Source: Candidatus Gastranaerophilales bacterium (GTDB taxonomy: Bacteria; Cyanobacteriota; Vampirovibrionia; Gastranaerophilales; Gastranaerophilaceae). From it: 15,817 bases of DNA. The DNA is taken from NCBI GenBank assembly GCA_944323095.1, contig CALURE010000024.1, positions 1-15,817 of the forward strand. The letters are read 5' to 3'. Every line of letters begins with the position of its first letter. Position 1 is the first letter of the stretch. Shown here piece by piece: positions 1 to 6,386 of this stretch. The position numbers were made by a program, and so were the translations under genes. The notes under the pieces were generated by a model. It did not search any database. It was not told the origin of the DNA and saw nothing but the letters and a program-made list of their open reading frames with translations.

Positions 1-30
1 TATCCTCTGAGCTTCCTCTCTTCTGAAATT

Positions 31-69
31 CACCCCCCCCTTAATCGCCTCCCCTGGAGGGATGGGAAA
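31..69. repeat. Degenerate half copy of palindromic repeat family A
   Basis: This stretch begins with a C-rich run and TTAATC, followed by a small hairpin (CCTCC 48-52, GGAGG 56-60) and GGGAAA. It matches the left half of the element found better preserved at 7622-7665 and 15735-15780, with several substitutions and the two arms damaged. It is non-coding here. Confidence 0.6.
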
Positions 70-78
70 TTCTTTTTT

Positions 79-156
79 TATCCTCTCGCCCCTTTGGGGA
101 GAGAGTTAGAGAGAGGGGCTTATCGGAAGATTGGAAGATAGGAGAATTAGAGGATA
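79..156. repeat. Intergenic palindromic element bounded by TATCCTCT / AGAGGATA
   Basis: An 8-bp inverted repeat (79-86 and 149-156) encloses a hairpin of CCCC 90-93 paired with GGGG 96-99, flanked by CTCTC and GAGAG, and a second GAGAGAGGGGC run. A further TATCCTCT lies at 1-8. The core resembles the common 'CTCTCCCC...GGGGAGAG..AGAGAGGGGC' type of bacterial interspersed repeat. That resemblance is from memory and was not searched. Confidence 0.5.
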
Positions 157-164
157 GCCCAGTT

Positions 165-196
165 CGTAGGGTGGGATAAGCGAAGCGTTCCCACCG
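165..196. repeat. Palindromic repeat family B, complete copy
   Basis: The stem GGTGGGA (170-176) pairs with TCCCACC (189-195) around an AAGCGAAGCG-containing loop. The first 17 bases recur identically at the right edge of the window (15801-15817). The copy is intergenic, so it is probably a REP/MITE-like sequence. Apart from these repeats, the 1-276 interval holds nothing that looks like a gene. Confidence 0.7.
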
Positions 197-276
197 GAAT
201 GATTATTTGAAGAACGGAAGTTCAGAATGTCAAATTGTAAATTCTAAATTGCCGCCGCAAATTAGCAGATAATTTT

Positions 277-1149
277 TTATTCACCCAAATTAAGCTGTGA
301 GAATTGAACTATTTTATTTTTGCCGCGTTTTTTTGCGTTATATAAAGCATGTTCTGCGTAACGGATTATTGTGTTTGCATCTTCATCCGTATTTTCAATG
401 CAAGGATAAGTTGAGATACCTCCGGAAATTGTAATCGGATGTCTTTCTTCCTCGCCAGCCGGAATAAATTCCATTTTTTCAATATCTTTTCTAAATCTTT
501 CCGCAAACAAAAATGCGTTTTCTTCAGACGTATTCGGCAATATAAGCAAAAATTCCTCATCTCCGTAGCGTGTCAGGATATCTTCTTTTCTGATAAGCTG
601 TTTTAATTTATCCGCAATAGAACGAAGCAGAACATCTCCCCATTCATATCCGTAGATATCATTTACGACTTTGAAAAAGTCAAGATCGAAAAGCAGGCAG
701 GAAAGTTTTGTTCCATATCGTCTTGCACGTGAAATTTCCTGATCAAGACGTTCCTGCATATATTTTCTGTTATGCAAACCTGTTAATTCATCTGTTGTTG
801 ATACGACTTTCAGTTTGTCGCGCAGTTCTTTGTATTTCAAAAGTGCATTAGCTCTAATTACAAGCTCCATATTGTCAACAGGGGTTCTGATAAAATCAAA
901 AATAACGGCTCTGACAGTAGTTCCTTTGAAAACATCACCGATAAACAGCGCCGGAGCTTTGAATTTTGTTGTCATCAATACATCTTTGATATTTGGAACA
1001 CTTTCTATTACCACCAGTCCCGGATTAAGCGTTTCATAATCTTTAAGATTTTCTGCATTTTCAATTCTTACATTTGTATCATCAATTTGCGCAAGAACAT
1101 CTGCGAGTTTTGATTCGTTTTTATCTGTATAAACAACAATATTCTTCAT
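277..1149 (-). CDS. REC-like/GGDEF domain protein with atypical GDEEF signature
   Basis: The family makes cyclic di-GMP from two GTP at the membrane or in the cytosol. Residues 1-105 look like a response-regulator fold (ending FIRTPVDNMELVIRANALL), but the usual phospho-acceptor Asp position reads VVIESV, so it is a pseudo-receiver. The GGDEF domain starts at DELTGLHNR (120-128) and has the metal-site motif FDLDFFKVVND (154-164). The signature at 196-200 is GDEEF, not GG(D/E)EF, while the inhibitory I-site RKED (187-190) sits at the canonical five-residue spacing. Loss of the second Gly may weaken or abolish catalysis, so it could be a c-di-GMP sensor. The ATG has an SD (GAGGA) about 7 nt upstream. 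The gene is divergent from rimI. The domain call is secure; activity is uncertain. Confidence 0.9.
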   Translation of the reverse strand: MKNIVVYTDKNESKLADVLAQIDDTNVRIENAENLKDYETLNPGLVVIESVPNIKDVLMTTKFKAPALFIGDVFKGTTVRAVIFDFIRTPVDNMELVIRANALLKYKELRDKLKVVSTTDELTGLHNRKYMQERLDQEISRARRYGTKLSCLLFDLDFFKVVNDIYGYEWGDVLLRSIADKLKQLIRKEDILTRYGDEEFLLILPNTSEENAFLFAERFRKDIEKMEFIPAGEEERHPITISGGISTYPCIENTDEDANTIIRYAEHALYNAKKRGKNKIVQFSQLNLGE

Positions 1150-1226
1150 ATTTTTATCCTCGGTAACGATTTTATTAAAATTTTTTGTCAGAAGTTTACC
1201 CTCTGCAAACAGTCTCTTATTCTTTT

Positions 1227-1255
1227 TTTATACCATATTGTGCTATTTAAATCAA
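1227..1255 (-). promoter_or_regulatory. Predicted sigma-70-type promoter of the GGDEF gene
   Basis: Read on the minus strand, TTGATT (1255-1250) and TATAAA (1232-1227) are separated by exactly 17 bp, and the -10 is preceded by TGG (extended -10). Transcription would start near 1220, giving a leader of about 70 nt with an SD before the ATG at 1149. Confidence 0.6.
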
Positions 1256-1298
1256 TAGGTAAATAAAATTTAATATATCAGCGGTTATTCCTTTTCCA

Positions 1299-1307
1299 TG
1301 CTAAAAT
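1299..1307 (+). promoter_or_regulatory. Extended -10 box placing rimI transcription start at its ATG
   Basis: TGCTAAAAT is an extended -10 motif. Six bases separate it from the ATG at 1314, and no SD is visible. A start 6-7 nt downstream of the -10 would coincide with the start codon, predicting a leaderless transcript. Confidence 0.5.
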
Positions 1308-1313
1308 CAGTAT

Positions 1314-1835
1314 ATGTTAAGCGTTAAGATTCAATCTATGCAAAAGTCTGACCTTGATGGAGTAATTTTAATTGAAGAAAAAGCATACGGGCCTCATCAC
1401 TGGTCAAAAGAGTCGTTTCTCAGCGAACTTTCAAATGAACTTGCAAAATATTTCAGTGTTTTTAATGAAAATGATGAGCTTATCGGCTACTGCGGATGCT
1501 GGCAGATTTTGGAAGAAGCTCATATTACAAATATTGCCGTAACTCCTGAATACAGACGAAATCATATTGGAGAAGTTCTTTTAACCAAATTGATTGACGA
1601 ATGTTACAAAAATATGGCCAAATATATTACTCTTGAAGTCCGCGTAGGCAACAAGCCGGCGATTGCACTTTATGAAAAATACGGATTTAAATCTCTCGGT
1701 ACAAGAAAGGGTTATTATCAGGATAATAATGAAGATGCTTTAATAATGTGGACAGAAAATATTTTTTACGATAAATTTAAATCAGGATATGAAAAAAATG
1801 TATCTGCTCTAAAAGGGAAAATAAATATTTTATGA
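1314..1835 (+). CDS. rimI: Ribosomal-protein-S18-alanine N-acetyltransferase RimI
   Basis: This is a GNAT-fold acetyltransferase that transfers acetyl from acetyl-CoA to the N-terminal amine of S18 or similar protein N-termini. The first ~155 residues match RimI: the N-terminal 'WSKESFLSEL' helix, EEAHITNIAVTPEYRRNHIGEVLL carrying the acetyl-CoA pyrophosphate loop (RRNHIG, 81-86), and the C-terminal NKPAIALYEKYGFKSLGTRKGYY block. About 20 basic or polar residues follow, longer than the usual RimI of ~150. The first ATG was chosen because the similarity starts within ten residues of it; the next ATG (1338) lacks an SD too. It overlaps bioY by 4 nt (ATGA), implying co-translation. Confidence 0.92.
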   Translation: MLSVKIQSMQKSDLDGVILIEEKAYGPHHWSKESFLSELSNELAKYFSVFNENDELIGYCGCWQILEEAHITNIAVTPEYRRNHIGEVLLTKLIDECYKNMAKYITLEVRVGNKPAIALYEKYGFKSLGTRKGYYQDNNEDALIMWTENIFYDKFKSGYEKNVSALKGKINIL

Positions 1836-2494
1836 CAAATGATTCAGCTACATCCCGTATAAGGATTATAAAAAAACAAATTGAAGGTATAAGATTAACT
1901 TTCGGCAGTCTACTGCTTGTTTTTTGCTGTACTTTTTTAATAATTCTTGCAACATTTGTTCAGCTTAATGTGAGCCATTTTACATTACCCGCAGCATTAT
2001 TTTCATCCGAGCAATTAAACATAAATGATTTTATACACATATATAAATTAATTCCGCAGGTTCCTGTAATACTTTTTACGGGAGCATTTTTGGGCAGAAA
2101 ATACGGGATATTAAGCATTTTGCTTTATATAATACTGGGACTTTTTATTATTCCGGTGTTTGCACTCGGCGGCGGCCCTAAATACGTATTGGAATACAGT
2201 TTCGGGTATATACTTGCTTATATTCCGGCAGTATTTTTTGCGGGTTCTATTTTAAAAAGCGGATTCACAAACAGGAATATGCTTCATGCCGTTCTTGTCG
2301 GAGTTTTAACAATTCATCTTATAGGGGTGCTGTACATGCTATTTATTGCAGGCCTCAAACACGACGGATGGTCATTTATGAGCGGATGGATTTACGCACA
2401 GAGCGGAGTTAAAATCATTTATGACTTTGTATTTAGTTTCTTTGCGGTATTTATAGCGAAATACGCAAAAATTATTCTATGGTTTTTTATGTAA
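1832..2494 (+). CDS. bioY: BioY-family biotin transporter, substrate-binding S component
   Basis: This is a small integral membrane protein that binds and takes up biotin, alone or with an energy-coupling-factor module. Five or six hydrophobic segments are visible. The family core runs IPQVPVILFTGAFLGRKYG (74-92), then a helix and ALGGGPKYVLEYSFGYILAY (111-130), where BioY normally has a GG-rich turn and a GY motif. The N-terminus carries ~20 extra charged residues before the first helix. No ATPase (EcfA) or EcfT gene lies nearby, so it would have to share these or act solo. The start overlaps the rimI stop and the stop overlaps the SD of the next gene, so 1314-3610 looks like one operon. No biotin riboswitch or BirA-type operator is evident. 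Confidence 0.85.
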   Translation: MTNDSATSRIRIIKKQIEGIRLTFGSLLLVFCCTFLIILATFVQLNVSHFTLPAALFSSEQLNINDFIHIYKLIPQVPVILFTGAFLGRKYGILSILLYIILGLFIIPVFALGGGPKYVLEYSFGYILAYIPAVFFAGSILKSGFTNRNMLHAVLVGVLTIHLIGVLYMLFIAGLKHDGWSFMSGWIYAQSGVKIIYDFVFSFFAVFIAKYAKIILWFFM

Positions 2495-2506
2495 GGAGTA
2501 AAAATT

Positions 2507-3610
2507 ATGAAAGTTCAACCAGTAAGCAATTACAATTTATCATTTAACGGCAGCCGGAAAAAATTTGATGTTCAAGGACATGTGGGCGCGATGTATGACG
2601 GCTTGAGAAATGAGAATAAGTACTATAATACCCGCAATATTTTCGATACCGTTGAAGTCAATAATGTGCAAAAAATTCTTGTCAGCTCGGTTTCAGGACT
2701 AAATCCCGAGGGGAGCAGTTTGTATAAATCAGAAATCGACTGCGCACATGAAGTCGCTGCGGCAAAAGGAAATGAGAAAGTAAAAATTTATCAGCTTTTA
2801 TCCTGCCAGCCGGGCATTATCAAAGATACTGAAACAATTGAAGCTTTAATAGATGGCGGCAGATTTTACGGTTTGAAGTTTCACCCGACAAATACTGATA
2901 AATCCGTAAAAGATAACTTTGATATTTATTCAAAGTATATGTCAGTCGCAGAAAAAAAAGGGCTGCCATGTGTCTTTCATTCAACAACCGACGGAAAATC
3001 CGACCCTGCAGAAATTATAAAACTCGCAGAAGCACATCCAAAACATCCCGTTGTACTTTATCATATTGATTTGATGTCAACACCTGATCAAATGTCAAAA
3101 ACAATTGACAATATTTCAAATTCCGTTAAAGCCGGAAAATCTAATTTATTTGTAGATCTTTCATGGCTTACAAACCTTTTTGACAAAACAGAAGAAAACA
3201 AAAATATAATAAATCAGGTTCTTGAAAAAATAGGTCCTGACAGAATTCTATTTGGTTCTGACTGCCCGATAGGCGAAATGGGAAATAAAGATGATTACGG
3301 AAAGTTTGCCGATTTCGTCGAAGACACTGTTAAAGGTTTTTACGGGGATAAATCAGAAGATGCAGAAAAAGCTTTAAATAAAATTTTCTATGACAATGCA
3401 GAAGCTCTATTTATTGAAAAAAAATGGTACAAAAAACCGCCTGAAAAAAATGCGGCAAATAATGCAAAATTTTTCTCTAAAAGAAACATCTTGATAGGTG
3501 CAGGAATTCTTGTTGCTGGAATGGCAGCTTACATAGTAAAATATTTGCATGATGATGCCAAAAGAGGAAAAACAGATTTACACAATCCTTCACGTGTTAT
3601 AAAACACTAA
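2507..3610 (+). CDS. Amidohydrolase-2-like TIM-barrel protein with SFNG N-terminus and C-terminal membrane segment
   Basis: Residues ~17-310 look like the amidohydrolase 2 family (metal-dependent hydrolases or decarboxylases). Candidate metal or catalytic residues are H126 (GLKFHPT), H158 (CVFHST), H186 (LYHID) and D252 (ILFGSDCP). The family's opening DxHxH motif reads DVQGH (21-25), so the first metal His is replaced by Gln. The N-terminus (residues 1-15, ending LSFNG) resembles a tag I associate with many Gastranaerophilales proteins. A single hydrophobic segment (about 327-347) near the C-terminus suggests a membrane anchor. The SD AAGGAG (2493-2498) overlaps the bioY stop and sits 8 nt before the ATG. 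Substrate unknown. The 3' end interlocks with the ATPase gene on the other strand. Confidence 0.75.
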   Translation: MKVQPVSNYNLSFNGSRKKFDVQGHVGAMYDGLRNENKYYNTRNIFDTVEVNNVQKILVSSVSGLNPEGSSLYKSEIDCAHEVAAAKGNEKVKIYQLLSCQPGIIKDTETIEALIDGGRFYGLKFHPTNTDKSVKDNFDIYSKYMSVAEKKGLPCVFHSTTDGKSDPAEIIKLAEAHPKHPVVLYHIDLMSTPDQMSKTIDNISNSVKAGKSNLFVDLSWLTNLFDKTEENKNIINQVLEKIGPDRILFGSDCPIGEMGNKDDYGKFADFVEDTVKGFYGDKSEDAEKALNKIFYDNAEALFIEKKWYKKPPEKNAANNAKFFSKRNILIGAGILVAGMAAYIVKYLHDDAKRGKTDLHNPSRVIKH

Positions 3611-4557
3611 TTTCTAAAACAGGCAGAATAATGATTTATTCCAACATTATCCGGAACAGGGATTTGATCTGTGCATATATCTATGCACAGCGGACATCTC
3701 GGATGAAAACGACATCCTGATATATCCTGCATGATAGAAGGCGGCTGTCCCTGTATAGTTTCAAGTTTAAAATTTTTGTTTGAAGGAAGTGCATTTAAAA
3801 GAGCCTTTGAATAAGGGTGTCTCGGATTTGAGAAAAATTCTTTTGCCGGAGCGGTTTCAACAATTCTGCCAGCATACATTACAGATATGTAATCGGAATT
3901 TTCACCGACAAGAGCCAGATCGTGCGTAATTAAAAGAACTGACGTATTTGTTTCTTTTTGAATTTCTTTTATAAGTTTCATAATCTGCGCCTGAACAGTT
4001 ACGTCCAGAGCTGTTGTAGGTTCGTCTGCTATTAAAATTTCCGCCTTGCAGCAAAGTGCCATCGCAATAATTGCACGCTGTTTCATACCGCCTGAGAATT
4101 CATGCGGATACGAATTCATTCTTTCTTTTGCACACGGTATTTGAACAGCATCAAGAGCTTCAACAGCCTTGTCAAATGCTTCTTTACCTTTCAAATTTTG
4201 ATGAATTTTTATAACTTCAAGAAGCTGATCGCCGACTGTATATAAAGGATTTAGTGATGTCATAGGATCCTGCGGAATTAATGCTATTTTTGCACCGCGG
4301 ATTTTCTGCAGTTCTCGCGGCGATTTATCAAGCAGGTTTTCGCCTTTATAATAAATTTTACCGCCTGTAATTTTTGCAGTTTTTGGAAGCAGCTTAAGAA
4401 TACTCATTGCACTCACTGTTTTGCCGCATCCGGATTCCCCGACAAGTGAATGCATTTTACCTTTTTCAAGCGAAAATGATACATCAAACAATGCCTGACG
4501 AAACCCGCATTCACACATAAAGCCGAGATTTAAATTTCGTATATCTAGTACCGTCAT
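3607..4557 (-). CDS. Peptide/nickel-type ABC transporter ATP-binding protein (OppD/DppD family)
   Basis: This ATPase subunit would power import of oligopeptides, dipeptides or nickel. It is complete: Walker A GESGCGKT (40-47), Q-loop Q96, signature FSGGMKQR (154-161), Walker B ILIADE (174-179) and H-loop H212. The C-terminal OppD/DppD extension GCRFHPRCPLC (281-291) carries cysteines at 282, 288, 291 and 295. I start it at the ATG at 4557, because the ABC domain begins at once and a -10 box lies directly upstream; the open frame extends to 4620 without an SD. No permease, binding protein or OppF partner is adjacent, so it is an orphan subunit here. Its TAG stop overlaps the hydrolase stop tail to tail. 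Confidence 0.9.
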   Translation of the reverse strand: MTVLDIRNLNLGFMCECGFRQALFDVSFSLEKGKMHSLVGESGCGKTVSAMSILKLLPKTAKITGGKIYYKGENLLDKSPRELQKIRGAKIALIPQDPMTSLNPLYTVGDQLLEVIKIHQNLKGKEAFDKAVEALDAVQIPCAKERMNSYPHEFSGGMKQRAIIAMALCCKAEILIADEPTTALDVTVQAQIMKLIKEIQKETNTSVLLITHDLALVGENSDYISVMYAGRIVETAPAKEFFSNPRHPYSKALLNALPSNKNFKLETIQGQPPSIMQDISGCRFHPRCPLCIDICTDQIPVPDNVGINHYSACFRN

Positions 4558-4563
4558 AAATTT

Positions 4564-4569
4564 ATAATA
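4564..4569 (-). promoter_or_regulatory. -10 box 6 nt before the OppD-like ATG
   Basis: On the minus strand TATTAT is followed by AAATTT and then the ATG at 4557. There is no SD. This arrangement predicts a leaderless mRNA and supports the shorter start over the open frame reaching 4620. Confidence 0.5.
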
Positions 4570-4738
4570 CAACATAGATTTACATAAGTGAATAGGTACA
4601 CAGGAGGTATTTGTTAACAATTATTAAGAAAATTTATTAAATCATGCAATTTTTTTACACAAAAATTTTTTATAAAGGCATAGGGGATAATTAAAAGTTT
4701 AATTTTCTTGTCACGGGGAAAATTGGAAAGGGAACAAA

Positions 4739-6331
4739 ATGTCAGAAGTAAAAAAAGTTGATGTCGTATCTGTTCAAACTTCTCAAACAAAAGCACAGAC
4801 AGATCCGGTAAAAAAAGAAAAAGAAACTAAAGAAAAATTAAATGCAGAAATTCAAAGAACACTATCTTCGAAATCTGAAAGAAAAGAAACTGTTGAAGAA
4901 ACAAAACAGGAGTTTTTAAAATACGGTAAAGCCAACGGCGAAAAAGTTACAGATGAAAAGGAAGCTCAAAAATTAGCAAAAAATTATGTAAAAAATGAAT
5001 ACAACAAAGAGCGTTCACAATATACTACGGTATTTATGGACAAAGAAGCTTACAGAGCAGCAGAAAAAGAAAGAAAAGAAAATTATAATAAGTTAGTTAA
5101 ACAATACAGACAGGAAGGTCTGAGCAGACGCGAAGCCAGAAAAAAAGCTAATGCTCAATTACCTGAAAATGAATATTTACGTAAAGGCATATTCGGCCAG
5201 AAAAAAACACGCGCATTCATTGAAGACCATAAAAATGAATTTTATGATGAACAAGGCAACTTCTCAAGTGACAAATTTAAACAAAAAGCAGTTGAATATG
5301 CAAACACAAATACTGCAGAAGATGAAGAAACAAACTATCATTTAAGTTTGAAAGAAAGAAGAAAAGTTGCACAGGAAGAAGGAACACAAGCAAGTGTAAT
5401 TAAAAATATAGCTAAAAAATCAAATATCGGTTACGAAAAAGATAATACAAATCTTTACCGCGGGCTTGTAATAGCAACTGCAACAGGCGCAGGCATAGCA
5501 GCAGCACCATTATTTTCAAGTACAGCATCCTCGGCAGCAGCCGCTGCAGCAGCTTCTGCCGCATCAACAGCTTCATCTGTTGCAGGAGGAGCATCAGCAG
5601 CTGACAGCGCAGCAGATTCATCATCTTCTGCCTCGGCATCTGCAGCAGCAAAAGCTGAAACAAACGGTTATGCAATCGGTGCAGGATTAGGCTTTGCAGT
5701 AGGTACAGGAATTGCTTCGTTTATTAAGGATAAAGGCAATACCGAAGCAAGAGTATATGCTCCGGGTAAAGAAACACATACATCACAACCGGATATTCCG
5801 CCTGAACAACCGGATCCGTCACCAACACAGCCTGATCCCGGACAGGTACCGCCACCAGTAGAACCATGTCCGATTACACCGGGTGAAGAACATGAACAAT
5901 ATTGCGACTATCAAGTTAAGAAAGGCGAATACTGGACAGGTATAGTTGCTGCTAAATATAAACGTGAAGACGGTACAGGTTTCAATCTTGATCCTAAAAA
6001 GAGAACAAGAGAAGAAAATAAAGAAATTATGGAAATCGTCCATTACCTGAAAGATAAACATGGCATTAAATATTCGGAAAATGTTCAGCCGTCAACAATG
6101 CGTTTATATACAGAAATTAACGGTAAAAAATATAATGTAGACTGTGATACAGCAGTAAAAGAAAAGGCCACTAAATTCCTGCCGGCTAAAAAATATACAG
6201 GCAAAGCCGCAGATGGAAATTCAAGATACTTCTTCACAGACTGCAACGGCAACAGAAGCAAAATGTACACATCAAAAGAAGAACGTGATGCAGCTATGAA
6301 ACAAGCTCTGGAACAACAAAAAGCAGCTTAA
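4739..6331 (+). CDS. Large low-complexity protein with LysM-like C-terminal region, function unknown
   Basis: The protein has 530 residues in distinct zones. Residues 1-235 are highly charged, Lys/Glu-rich and probably helical. Residues 242-258 and 308-328 are Gly/Ala-rich hydrophobic segments that could span a membrane. Between them lies an almost pure Ala/Ser stretch (259-306). A Pro/Asp/Gln linker follows (349-382), then a region starting CDYQVKKGEYWTGIVAAKYK (389-408) that resembles the start of a LysM peptidoglycan-binding motif (YxVKKGDTLxxIAxKY), and an unknown ~120-residue tail with three Cys. I infer an envelope-spanning protein with a cytoplasmic N-terminus and a wall-binding C-terminus. 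The SD AAGGGA (4728-4733) is 5 nt before the ATG. No recognised enzymatic domain. Confidence 0.7.
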   Translation: MSEVKKVDVVSVQTSQTKAQTDPVKKEKETKEKLNAEIQRTLSSKSERKETVEETKQEFLKYGKANGEKVTDEKEAQKLAKNYVKNEYNKERSQYTTVFMDKEAYRAAEKERKENYNKLVKQYRQEGLSRREARKKANAQLPENEYLRKGIFGQKKTRAFIEDHKNEFYDEQGNFSSDKFKQKAVEYANTNTAEDEETNYHLSLKERRKVAQEEGTQASVIKNIAKKSNIGYEKDNTNLYRGLVIATATGAGIAAAPLFSSTASSAAAAAAASAASTASSVAGGASAADSAADSSSSASASAAAKAETNGYAIGAGLGFAVGTGIASFIKDKGNTEARVYAPGKETHTSQPDIPPEQPDPSPTQPDPGQVPPPVEPCPITPGEEHEQYCDYQVKKGEYWTGIVAAKYKREDGTGFNLDPKKRTREENKEIMEIVHYLKDKHGIKYSENVQPSTMRLYTEINGKKYNVDCDTAVKEKATKFLPAKKYTGKAADGNSRYFFTDCNGNRSKMYTSKEERDAAMKQALEQQKAA

Positions 6332-6348
6332 TCAAGACCCCATAAACT

Positions 6349-6386
6349 AAAATCCCTCCTGTTAATCAAGAGGGATTTTTTTTATT
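6349..6386. terminator. Rho-independent terminator shared by the LysM-like gene and ispE
   Basis: The arms AAAATCCCTC (6349-6358) and GAGGGATTTT (6370-6379) form a 10-bp stem with an 11-nt loop, followed on the + strand by a T-run (6376-6383). The stop codon of ispE (6362-6364, minus) lies inside the loop, so its last codons encode one arm. On the minus strand the other arm also gives a short T stretch, so the structure may act in both directions. Confidence 0.85.

Noticed and set aside
1..196. CRISPR array or tRNA in the left intergenic region
   Set aside because: The repeats are of different families with no regular spacer spacing, and no cloverleaf or cas gene is visible.
4690..4705. Operator upstream of the LysM-like gene (AATTAAA/TTTAATT)
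   Set aside because: It is a pure AT palindrome with a 2-nt loop in AT-rich DNA, expected by chance.
5412..5675. 87-residue Leu-rich ORF on the minus strand
   Set aside because: It is the antisense of the Ala/Ser codons (GCA, TCA) of the LysM-like gene. It has no SD and its composition is an artefact of that tract.
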